6,236 nucleotides of DNA from Candidatus Omnitrophota bacterium (GTDB lineage Bacteria > Omnitrophota > Gorgyraeia > Pluralincolimonadales > Pluralincolimonadaceae): NCBI GenBank assembly GCA_028715315.1, contig JAQUSA010000061.1, positions 1 through 6,236 on the forward strand, given 5' to 3'. The notes beneath the pieces are model-generated. The model worked only from the letters and a program-made list of their open reading frames with translations. It made no database searches and was not told where the DNA came from. Positions 1 to 5,456 of the stretch are shown here, in pieces; positions within the stretch are counted from its first letter, which is position 1; each line of letters opens with the position of its first letter. Both the position numbers and the translations under genes were made by a program.

Positions 1-301
1 AGGAATTCCTGACCCTGTGTTCCTTGACCTTGTCATGCAGTTTGCGCAGCTGGTTATCGAGGGAATCTATCGCCTTGTCTATGGACGCGTACATGTCGGT
101 GGTCGACTCGGTCGCGGTGAGCTTCATATGCTTGCCTATGGCAGTCATCTCAGCGATATGGCGGAACTTCGACACCTCAAGGATAACATGCGCCTCAAGG
201 ATGTTCTGGTGGAACTGGTTCAACTTTTCTATCTTGCTGCTAATATGCGCTTTTATGCCTTCTGTGACGTCAAAATGCCTTCCTGTTACTACAACATTCA
301 T
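1..301 (-). CDS. hpf: Ribosome hibernation promoting factor HPF/RaiA family, N-terminal part (runs off left edge)
   Basis: The first 100 residues are visible before the left window edge cuts the gene. They begin MNVVVTGRHFDVTEGIKAHI, followed by a lysine-rich helix (SSKIEKLNQF, 21-30), a strand HVILEVSKF (38-46), and then LTATESTTDMYASIDKAIDS (61-80) and LRKLHDKVKEH (85-95). This is the beta-alpha-beta-beta-beta-alpha pattern of the HPF/YfiA/RaiA fold, including the near-invariant DMYAxID segment. Family members bind the 30S decoding site in stationary phase or stress and promote 70S or 100S hibernating ribosomes. The ATG at 299-301 is chosen because a strong Shine-Dalgarno AAAGGGGG lies at 307-314, 5 nt upstream. 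Whether this is the short form (about 95-110 aa) or the long form with a C-terminal dimerisation domain cannot be told. It follows lptB after 112 nt, as in the widespread lptB-(rpoN)-hpf neighbourhood, but rpoN is absent. Confidence 0.92.
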   Translation of the reverse strand, partial: MNVVVTGRHFDVTEGIKAHISSKIEKLNQFHQNILEAHVILEVSKFRHIAEMTAIGKHMKLTATESTTDMYASIDKAIDSLDNQLRKLHDKVKEHRVRNS

Positions 302-319
302 GTGAACCCCCTTTAATGA

Positions 320-360
320 GGCCATGACTTACGGAACAAAGTGACGTAAGTCATCAGGCC
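320..360. promoter_or_regulatory. Perfect 10-bp inverted repeat just upstream of hpf (operator or 5'-leader hairpin)
   Basis: ATGACTTACG at 324-333 is matched exactly by CGTAAGTCAT at 345-354, with 11 nt between them. GGCC at 320-323 and 357-360 can extend the stem across a 2-nt bulge. The half-sites are 21 bp apart centre to centre, about two helical turns, which suits a dimeric DNA-binding protein. As RNA it would form a stable stem ending 5 nt before the hpf Shine-Dalgarno. No T-run follows on either strand, so it is not a standard intrinsic terminator. Its role as operator or RNA element is inference. Confidence 0.55.
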
Positions 361-362
361 GA

Positions 363-390
363 ATTAACCCCCGGCGTCTTGATTTGTCAA
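363..390 (-). promoter_or_regulatory. Weak candidate promoter for hpf
   Basis: On the minus strand a perfect -35 hexamer TTGACA (385-390) is followed after 16 nt by GTTAAT (363-368), which matches 4 of 6 positions of the -10 consensus but lacks the important first two bases. Transcription would begin near 356, right at the dyad at 324-354, leaving a 5' leader of about 55 nt. The -35 lies in the hairpin that follows lptB, so the match could be a by-product of that palindrome. Confidence 0.25.
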
Positions 391-409
391 AGACAAATCA
401 GCCGCGGGG
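369..409 (-). terminator. Strong hairpin just after lptB, terminator-like but with a poor U-tract
   Basis: A 9-bp perfect stem (TGATTTGTC at 380-388 and GACAAATCA at 392-400, loop of 3) sits inside a GC-rich outer stem (CCCC/GGGG plus GCG/CGC with one bulged base; limits 369 and 409). On the minus strand it begins 4 nt after the lptB stop codon and is followed by GTTAATTC, which is only weakly U-rich. It could be a weak or Rho-assisted terminator, or an mRNA-stabilising or processing hairpin between lptB and hpf. A TTGACA hexamer at 385-390 lies within it, so it may also overlap an hpf promoter. Confidence 0.4.
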
Positions 410-413
410 AAAC

Positions 414-1136
414 TTACATCCTAAATTTTTCTCCCAAATATATCTGCCTCGACTTCTGGTCCGATATAAGCTCTTCGGCCGTGCCCGATATGAGGACCTT
501 GCCGTCCGCCATTATGTAAGACCTGTCCGTTATCGAGAGCGTCTCCCTGACGTTATGGTCGGTCAAAAGCACTCCGAGCCCCTTATCCTTAAGCGAACAT
601 ATGATCTCCTGGCATTCCGCGACCGCGATAGGGTCGATGCCCGAGAAAGGCTCATCGAACAAAACGAACAGCGGCTCAGTCACGAGCGCGCGGGTGATCT
701 CCAGCCTCCTGCGCTCGCCGCCCGAAAGCGTGTAAGCGTAATTCCTGGCCAGGTGAGATATCCTGAGTTCCCCGAGAAGCATCTCGAGCCGTTTCCTGCG
801 CTCCTTCTTGGATATCTTCAGCGTCTCGAGTATTGCCATTATGTTCTCTTCGACGGTAAGCTTGCGGAATATCGACGGCTCCTGCGCGAGGTAGCCGATA
901 CCGCATCGCGCGCGCCTATGCATCGGCAGGTTCGTTATGTCCTGGTTATCAAAGATGACCTCTCCCTGGTCGGGCTCTACGAGGCCTACGATCATGTAGA
1001 AAGTCGTGGTCTTCCCGGCGCCGTTAGGGCCCAAAAGGCCCACGATCTCTCCGCGCTTGACCGATATATCCACGCCGTCGACTACACGGCGGCGGTTATA
1101 CGTCTTGCGCAGGCCTTTTGTCTCAAGCAGGTGCAT
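414..1136 (-). CDS. lptB: LPS export ABC transporter ATP-binding protein LptB
   Basis: This 240-aa protein is the cytoplasmic ATPase that powers the LptB2FG complex, which extracts LPS from the inner membrane and feeds it to the periplasmic bridge. All ABC motifs are intact: Walker A GPNGAGKTT (36-44), Q-loop Q85, signature LSGGE (137-141), Walker B LFVLFDEP (156-163, with D161 and catalytic E162), D-loop GIDP (167-170 region) and switch H194 (TDHNVRET). QEPSIFRKLTVEEN (85-98) carries the Phe-Arg pair used by LptB to contact the coupling helices of LptF/LptG. The C-terminal YLGEKFRM closely matches the LptB-specific ending YLGExFR, which separates it from LivF/LivG-type relatives. Length matches E. 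coli LptB (241 aa). The ATG directly follows the stop codon of the upstream lptC-like gene (TAGATG), with an AAGAGG Shine-Dalgarno at 1145-1150. The partner permeases LptF and LptG are not in the window. Confidence 0.97.
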   Translation of the reverse strand: MHLLETKGLRKTYNRRRVVDGVDISVKRGEIVGLLGPNGAGKTTTFYMIVGLVEPDQGEVIFDNQDITNLPMHRRARCGIGYLAQEPSIFRKLTVEENIMAILETLKISKKERRKRLEMLLGELRISHLARNYAYTLSGGERRRLEITRALVTEPLFVLFDEPFSGIDPIAVAECQEIICSLKDKGLGVLLTDHNVRETLSITDRSYIMADGKVLISGTAEELISDQKSRQIYLGEKFRM

Positions 1137-1934
1137 CTAGAATACCTCTTTTGTTGCTGCCTTCGACTCTTCCGGATAGACCGTGACTTTCGGCGAACCG
1201 CTCAATATGATCTTCTGCTCGGCCGCAAAATATACGGCCTCATCGCTGAAAGTCCAGCTGCCGCCGCGGATGATCTTCACGTTGCCCTTGGCGACTATCC
1301 TCGATACCTTTTTCGTCCCCGGGTCATAATACGCCGTCGCGGTATCGCAGAATATCTGCCCGCGTTCATCGTCGACCCTCACGTTCGTATTGAAGACCGC
1401 GTAGTTCTTGCCGTAATTTATCTCCATCGGGCCGTCGCAGACTATCGTAGTGGGGACCTTCCCCTCACCGCCGCCGCCCAGGGCATCCTTAGATTCGGCG
1501 TAGAGCTTTACCGGCTTGTCGGTGACTATCTTCTGGTCGGCGTTCTTCCAGTCGGCCTCATCCGTCGTCATCTTCGTCCCGTCGGTCCCGGATACGATGA
1601 CGTTCGATTCGAAATGGGCGTCGCTCGTGTTCCTGTTGAAGACTCCCTTGTCCGCGGTCAGGGTCATGTCCACTTCTTCGCCGTACGCTTTCGCGACCAC
1701 ATCGGTAAGGTTCACGACCTCCGACATTATATCCGCCGACTTGCCCTGGACCTCCCATTTCTTCCTGCCGTTCTTCTCATACCCGGCGAGGGAAAAAGAC
1801 ATGACCTTCTGGTCGGTAGAGGACAGCCCCGGAGCTTCATCTACGGGCTCCTTGACGGCCTTATCGCTGCGCACCGCGCACCCGTTGAACGACAGCGCTA
1901 TAAGGAGCGCCGCCATAAATTTTTTTATGCTCAT
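1137..1934 (-). CDS. lptC: LptC-LptA (OstA-like) fusion, predicted lipoprotein of the LPS transport bridge
   Basis: The 265-aa product starts with a lipoprotein-like signal (basic start, hydrophobic 6-16, then NGC with Cys19). The lipobox is imperfect, with Phe at -3. Residues about 40-143 look like LptC: MSFSLAGYEKNGRKKWEVQG, then SADIMSEVVNLTDV, LTADKGVFN, and a VIVSGTDGTKMTTDEADW strand pair ending TDKPVKL. After a Gly-rich stretch (153-159), residues about 162-255 look like LptA/OstA: CDGPMEINYGKNYAVFNTNV, a DTATAYYDPGTKKVSRIVAK segment, GNVKI, DEAVYF and LSGSPKV. In the classical operon these are two genes, lptC and lptA, of about 190 and 185 aa, placed directly before lptB. Here one shorter ORF fills that place and abuts lptB. 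A single long LptC family member is the alternative reading. Start ATG is supported by AAAGG at 1941-1945, 6 nt upstream. The gap to the acyltransferase stop codon is 2 nt. Confidence 0.85.
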   Translation of the reverse strand: MSIKKFMAALLIALSFNGCAVRSDKAVKEPVDEAPGLSSTDQKVMSFSLAGYEKNGRKKWEVQGKSADIMSEVVNLTDVVAKAYGEEVDMTLTADKGVFNRNTSDAHFESNVIVSGTDGTKMTTDEADWKNADQKIVTDKPVKLYAESKDALGGGGEGKVPTTIVCDGPMEINYGKNYAVFNTNVRVDDERGQIFCDTATAYYDPGTKKVSRIVAKGNVKIIRGGSWTFSDEAVYFAAEQKIILSGSPKVTVYPEESKAATKEVF

Positions 1935-1936
1935 CT

Positions 1937-2836
1937 TCAGCCTTTAGTAGCGGGTTCGGTCTTCCACCTCTCGTGGACCCATACCCATTGTGACGGATAT
2001 TTCCTGATGTAAGATTCTATGACCTTCGACCACTTCTGCGTATTGACCTTTATGTCGGTATCTTTATTACCGGTTATGTCGAGCTCTATAGGTTCCTCTA
2101 CATATATCGTATGGCCGTCCTTCTCGCGGACTATGAACATCGGTATTATGGGTACCGCCGTCGCAAGCGCGAGTATCACCGGCGCCGACGGCGTAAAAGC
2201 CTGGCGCCCGAAGAAGTCCACGAAGACGCCGTCAAGCGAAGATATATCCTGGTCGGCAAGTATCGCGATCGACTGGCCGTCCTTCAAAAACCTCAATATC
2301 GTCCTTGCGGACTCGTCGCGCATTATCACATTGACGCCCATGCCCTTGCGCAGGTCGTTCACCCATTTGTCGTATTTTTCATAACGCAGCGGACGGGCTA
2401 GCACGTTAACCGGGTATTTCTTCAGGCCGAAATAACCGGCCAGCAGTTCCCAGTTGCCGAAATGCGCCGACAGGACGATGAATCCCCTCTTTTGAGAAAG
2501 AGCCTTCTCGACTATATCGAGGCCTTTTATCCTTACATACCTGTCTATATTGCGGGAGGTGAACTTTGAGGAGTTCAGCATCTCAAAGAGGTTCTCCCCG
2601 AGGTTCCTGAACACTCCCCTGGCTATGTTCCTTATCTCACGCGCGGACTTCTCACTCCCGAAAGCGATCCTCAGGTTGTCGACGGTTTTCCTTCTCTGGG
2701 CGCTGACCAAAAAAAAGGCGCATTCCCCCATCCGCCTGCCTATAAACCTGTTTATTTTAATCGGAAAGAGAAGCGAGATAAAACTGGCTGTCTTTAGAAG
2801 GTAATATAGATACCTTCTCCTGATCCTGTGCTTCAC
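1937..2836 (-). CDS. lpxL: Lipid A biosynthesis lauroyl/myristoyl acyltransferase family (LpxL/HtrB-like)
   Basis: This 299-aa membrane-bound acyltransferase belongs to the LpxL/LpxM/HtrB family, which adds secondary acyl chains to lipid A precursors at the cytoplasmic face of the inner membrane. A hydrophobic N-terminal segment (about 10-26) anchors it, followed by the early family motif RRKTVDNLRIAFG (48-60). The catalytic HX4E is SAHFGNWE (H125, E130). Further family blocks are ARPL (147-150), LADQD (193-197), FVDFFGRQAFTPSAPVILA (205-223) and the C-terminal PSQWVWVHERW (281-291). Length is typical (about 300 aa). The start is GTG at 2834-2836, because an in-frame TAA lies only two codons upstream (2843-2845) and the next Met is residue 36, inside the conserved domain. 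No clear Shine-Dalgarno precedes it, and a good promoter ends about 8 nt upstream. It heads the LPS module that continues with lptC/A and lptB. Exact acyl-chain and acceptor specificity cannot be read from the sequence. Confidence 0.93.
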   Translation of the reverse strand: MKHRIRRRYLYYLLKTASFISLLFPIKINRFIGRRMGECAFFLVSAQRRKTVDNLRIAFGSEKSAREIRNIARGVFRNLGENLFEMLNSSKFTSRNIDRYVRIKGLDIVEKALSQKRGFIVLSAHFGNWELLAGYFGLKKYPVNVLARPLRYEKYDKWVNDLRKGMGVNVIMRDESARTILRFLKDGQSIAILADQDISSLDGVFVDFFGRQAFTPSAPVILALATAVPIIPMFIVREKDGHTIYVEEPIELDITGNKDTDIKVNTQKWSKVIESYIRKYPSQWVWVHERWKTEPATKG

Positions 2837-2844
2837 AACGGGTT

Positions 2845-2873
2845 ATGATAGCAGAAGACAACATCCAAGTCAA
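2845..2873 (-). promoter_or_regulatory. Sigma70-type promoter for the lpxL-lptC/A-lptB module
   Basis: On the minus strand TTGACT (2868-2873, 5/6 match to TTGACA) is separated by exactly 17 nt from TATCAT (2845-2850, 5/6 match to TATAAT). An extended -10 TG lies one base upstream of the -10 (TGC-TATCAT). It occupies the only sizeable gap (40 nt) among the genes from 414 to 6236. Only 8 nt separate the -10 from the GTG start codon, so transcription would begin within about two bases of that codon. Confidence 0.7.
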
Positions 2874-2876
2874 GCG

Positions 2877-3290
2877 TTAACGCCCGACCCGGAGGGTCCT
2901 TAGCTCGTCGCCGACCTTAAGGAGAACCGTATCGTTGGTTATCTCTATTACCTTAGCCCCCGAGATCTCATCTCCCGCCTTCAGCATCTTGCCGTCTATA
3001 AGGCATACGGGCCTCTTCGCGTCCCAGATGATGCCTGACAGCGAAAGGTCCCCGGTAGCCTGTGCCGGCACGCTGCCGACCGCGAACGGGTCCCTTCCCC
3101 ATGACGGGAAGGAGCTCTTGCCCGGCACGGCAACGGCCGGAGGCTTGCTTATGGCCTCGGAGACGGCAGTGCCGGCCGCGGGCGCCGCTTTCTTTGCGGG
3201 CCTGGACCTCATCATCGCGGCGAAAAGGAATACGAAAAATGCCGCTATTACCGCCGCCAGGATCATCACCTGCCGCTTATTTTTGTCCAA
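2877..3290 (-). CDS. Type II secretion / type IV pilus inner-membrane protein, PilP/GspC/GspB-like
   Basis: The 137-aa bitopic protein has a short cytoplasmic start (MDKNKRQ), one membrane helix (about 8-26), a flexible Ala/Pro/Lys linker (about 30-60), and a small periplasmic domain that begins with WGRDPF (64-69), the hallmark opening of PilP and GspC/GspB homology regions. The domain reads LSLSGIIWD, a CLIDGKMLKAGDEI turn, AKVIEITNDTVLLKV and LRTLRV, a small beta-sandwich. In characterised systems this domain links the inner-membrane platform to the N-terminal domain of the secretin channel. The start is TTG at 3288-3290, supported by AGAGGA with GAGGA at 3296-3300, 5 nt upstream. A weaker alternative is ATG at residue 9. 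The start overlaps the end of the PilO-like gene by 14 nt, which points to translational coupling. No secretin gene follows it. PilP versus GspC/GspB cannot be settled from sequence alone. Confidence 0.82.
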   Translation of the reverse strand: MDKNKRQVMILAAVIAAFFVFLFAAMMRSRPAKKAAPAAGTAVSEAISKPPAVAVPGKSSFPSWGRDPFAVGSVPAQATGDLSLSGIIWDAKRPVCLIDGKMLKAGDEISGAKVIEITNDTVLLKVGDELRTLRVGR

Positions 3291-3885
3291 TCTCGTCCTC
3301 TATAGAATACGTGGAGACCGTCATCCTGACCTTAAGTTTCGGGAAGATGCGGATGTCCTTTGATATCTGCACGTTGTCGACCGTCGCGAATCCGCTCTCC
3401 AAATTATCGATCGCATTGAGGTATTCCCCAATGCTCCTGAACGTGGCGCGCATGTCTATATCTATCGGCATCACGGAATACCGGAACCCTTCGGCCGATT
3501 GGCGGGACCCGGGCGTCGCGCTCCTCTCTTCCTGCGGGTCTATCGTGATGAACTCTATATTGAGCGCCTTTCCCTTCCTCGTCAACTCGTCGATTATCGC
3601 GGACGTGTCGCTCTTGGGCGGCAGCCTTCTCTTGAGCAGTGCGGACTCGGCCTCTATGCCGGCCTTGTCTATCTTGTAGGCCATGCTCTGCTTCACCCTG
3701 CTTTCGGCAAGCTGCGCCTCCAGCCCCTTCCATTCCTCCCTCTTGGACGCGATCTTCTTCTGCGTAGGGGAGAGCACAAGCGCAAACAGAACGGCAAACG
3801 CGATGATCCCGGCCGCGACAGGGATAAAGACCTTCTTTTTCGCGATCAACCCGGTCGGGAGCGTTATCCTGTTTAGAATTCGCAT
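3277..3885 (-). CDS. pilO: Type IV pilus PilO / type II secretion GspM-like inner-membrane protein
   Basis: The 202-aa protein has a short basic cytoplasmic tail, one membrane helix (about 19-38), a predicted coiled coil (about 42-88, with KREEWKGLEAQLAESR), and a periplasmic ferredoxin-like PilO domain. The family pattern LPPKSDTSAIIDELTRKGKA (88-107) is clear, followed by FITIDPQE, VMPIDIDMRATFRSIGEYLN and ATVDNVQIS. PilO pairs with PilN through coiled coils and related folds to form the inner-membrane alignment complex under the secretin, and GspM does the same with GspL. The ATG at 3883-3885 lies inside the end of the upstream pilM-pilN fusion (13-nt overlap), with GGAGTT at 3895-3900 as Shine-Dalgarno. 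Position directly after a PilN domain and before a PilP/GspC-like gene matches the conserved pilMNOP order. Confidence 0.88.
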   Translation of the reverse strand: MRILNRITLPTGLIAKKKVFIPVAAGIIAFAVLFALVLSPTQKKIASKREEWKGLEAQLAESRVKQSMAYKIDKAGIEAESALLKRRLPPKSDTSAIIDELTRKGKALNIEFITIDPQEERSATPGSRQSAEGFRYSVMPIDIDMRATFRSIGEYLNAIDNLESGFATVDNVQISKDIRIFPKLKVRMTVSTYSIEDEIGQK

Positions 3886-5456
3886 TTTATCTCGAACTCC
3901 GCTTTTGCCTTGGTATCTTCGCTCATCCTCGCGTTTACCAGCGTCGTCTCCCTGAACAGGCCTCCCTGCAGCGCCGCTATTATCACGGAAAGGGCCTCCT
4001 CGCGGTTAGTTACCTCGCCGAGTATCTCACCCCTTATGATGAGGTCCTTGTCGTTTATCCTGATGCCGGTAAGCACGGCTTCCTTGGGTATCTTGTTGCT
4101 GAGCTCCTTAAGGACCTCTTTCAACGGAGGTTCCTCACCGAGCATCTTATTGATGAAATCCTTTTTTTTCGCGATATCCTGCTTCAGCCGCTCATAGTTG
4201 AGCGCGATCTGTATTTGCGGCCGCATCGCCTCGAGTTCCTTCTCGCCGTATTTTATCCTCTTTTCAAGGCTCGAAAGGCGCAGGTGCATGCTTATAAAGG
4301 AAAAGGCGAGCATAAGCACGACCGCGGCCACGACGGATTCCATGGCGGCCTTCCCGAAAGTCCGTGCGGTCTTGTGCCTTTTCTCGGAAGGCAGCAGGTT
4401 TATCCCCTTTCCTTCGCTTAACGCGGCGCCGACCGCAGCCGCAAACCTGTGCGGTTCCGCGCCCGGCGTTACGGCGTTATTCGCCAGTTTCATGCCCTTG
4501 AACGCGTCGCCGACGGATACCGGAATGTCCAGCGTCTCCTGCAGGAATTGCGCCATGCCTTTCATGGAAGCTCCGCCGCCCACAAGCACGACGGACTTCA
4601 CCTTGTCCCCGAGAGAACCGTCGCTGTAATATTCAAATGAGCGCTCAATCTCCTGCACGAGCCTTTCCGTAGCGGGCCTTATGAGCGATATAAGCTGTTG
4701 GCTGTTTATCTTGCCGTCCAGGAGGTCGGTGCCCGGAAGCGGCGGTATACCGTACTTGATCTTAAGGCCCTCCGCCTCCTCATAGCCCAGTTCCACGCGG
4801 CCGTGCTCCGTTATCAGCACGGAAGTGATCGCCTTTGTTATCGCGACGCCGCCGGAGCCTATCTTCCTGTGGAATTTCAGCGAACCCTTTTTGACGATGT
4901 TTATACCGGTGGATTCCGCGCCGATATCGATAACCGCCGCGGCCGCGTCGCCCTCGAAACCCATGCGCTTCGCGATGTTCTCTATCGCGAGCGGCGGCTC
5001 GGTTATCGCGACCGGATCGATGCCCGCTTCCGCCATAAGCGCCATCATCGCGTCGACAAATTTCTTCGGCGAAGCGACGAATTTAACGCGCAGCTTCTTC
5101 AGGCCCCCTTCGCCCGCCTCCTCTTCCGTCTCGTAGGCGATGACCGCCTCGTCAAGCGGGTACGATACCTTGTCTTTCGCTTCCCATTTTATCGCCTCTC
5201 CGAGCTCCCTGTCCGGCATGCTCGGAATAGTGAAGTAACGCAGGCAGGATGTCGGGCAATCCACGATACCGACCGCCCTGGCCCCTTTGGCCTGCATGCC
5301 GGCAAGCGCCTTGCCAAGGCCTTCGGACTTGGGTACGATATTGGCTTTCCTTACGACAGGCTCCCCGGCGCCGCTGAGATCAAGCTCCACGGCCTTTATA
5401 TAGGAACTGCCGATATCGATGCCGAGGAATACGCTCTTCTGCCCCATATTCATCAT
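3873..5456 (-). CDS. pilM: PilM-PilN fusion (GspL-like) of the pilus/secretion inner-membrane platform
   Basis: The 527-aa protein joins two usually separate proteins. Residues about 8-345 form an actin-like PilM ATPase domain: phosphate-1 motif GIDIGSSYIKAVEL (12-25), IKWEAKDKVSYPLDEAV (89-105), phosphate-2 VIDIGAESTGINI (175-187), and adenosine motif VVLVGGGASMKGM (289-301). GINLLPSEKR (351-360) is the typical PilN N-terminal peptide that PilM normally grips as a separate chain. A membrane helix (about 373-391), a lysine/glutamate-rich coiled coil (394-440) and a periplasmic PilN ferredoxin-like domain (about 442-527, with LKELSNKIPKEAVLTGIRI) follow. This cytoplasmic-TM-periplasmic design equals GspL of type II systems. 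The likely role is to connect the cytoplasmic motor ATPase to the periplasmic alignment complex. The start overlaps the gspK stop as ATGA, with AGGGA at 5466-5470, 9 nt upstream. In-frame Met codons at residues 2 and 4 are less well spaced. Confidence 0.93.
   Translation of the reverse strand: MMNMGQKSVFLGIDIGSSYIKAVELDLSGAGEPVVRKANIVPKSEGLGKALAGMQAKGARAVGIVDCPTSCLRYFTIPSMPDRELGEAIKWEAKDKVSYPLDEAVIAYETEEEAGEGGLKKLRVKFVASPKKFVDAMMALMAEAGIDPVAITEPPLAIENIAKRMGFEGDAAAAVIDIGAESTGINIVKKGSLKFHRKIGSGGVAITKAITSVLITEHGRVELGYEEAEGLKIKYGIPPLPGTDLLDGKINSQQLISLIRPATERLVQEIERSFEYYSDGSLGDKVKSVVLVGGGASMKGMAQFLQETLDIPVSVGDAFKGMKLANNAVTPGAEPHRFAAAVGAALSEGKGINLLPSEKRHKTARTFGKAAMESVVAAVVLMLAFSFISMHLRLSSLEKRIKYGEKELEAMRPQIQIALNYERLKQDIAKKKDFINKMLGEEPPLKEVLKELSNKIPKEAVLTGIRINDKDLIIRGEILGEVTNREEALSVIIAALQGGLFRETTLVNARMSEDTKAKAEFEIKCEF

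Noticed and set aside
264..271. TGACGTCA palindrome inside hpf.
   Set aside because: An 8-bp palindrome within coding sequence is expected by chance. It resembles part of the nearby dyad but lacks its spacing and second arm.
17..316. Plus-strand frame of 99 codons at the left edge.
   Set aside because: It is antisense in register to the HPF gene, which has a clear family match and ribosome-binding site.
1920..1926. Run of seven A (minus strand) right after the lptC/A start codon.
   Set aside because: It is a lysine-rich signal peptide start (MSIKKF), ordinary for a lipoprotein, with no alternative frame of interest.
384..2012. Very long open frame (542 codons) on the plus strand opposite lptB and lptC/A.
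   Set aside because: It is codon-register antisense to both genes (they share a frame), so it stays open simply because they lack TTA, CTA and TCA codons. Its product is a biased Arg/Leu/Tyr/His mix with no family motif, it starts at a TTG inside a hairpin, and the opposite strand has clear functional genes.
2709..2716. Run of eight T (minus strand) in the lpxL-like gene, possibly a phase-variation or slippage tract.
   Set aside because: It encodes Phe-Phe-Leu in a hydrophobic segment, the frame is intact, and eight bases is short for a contingency tract. There is no other sign of switching.
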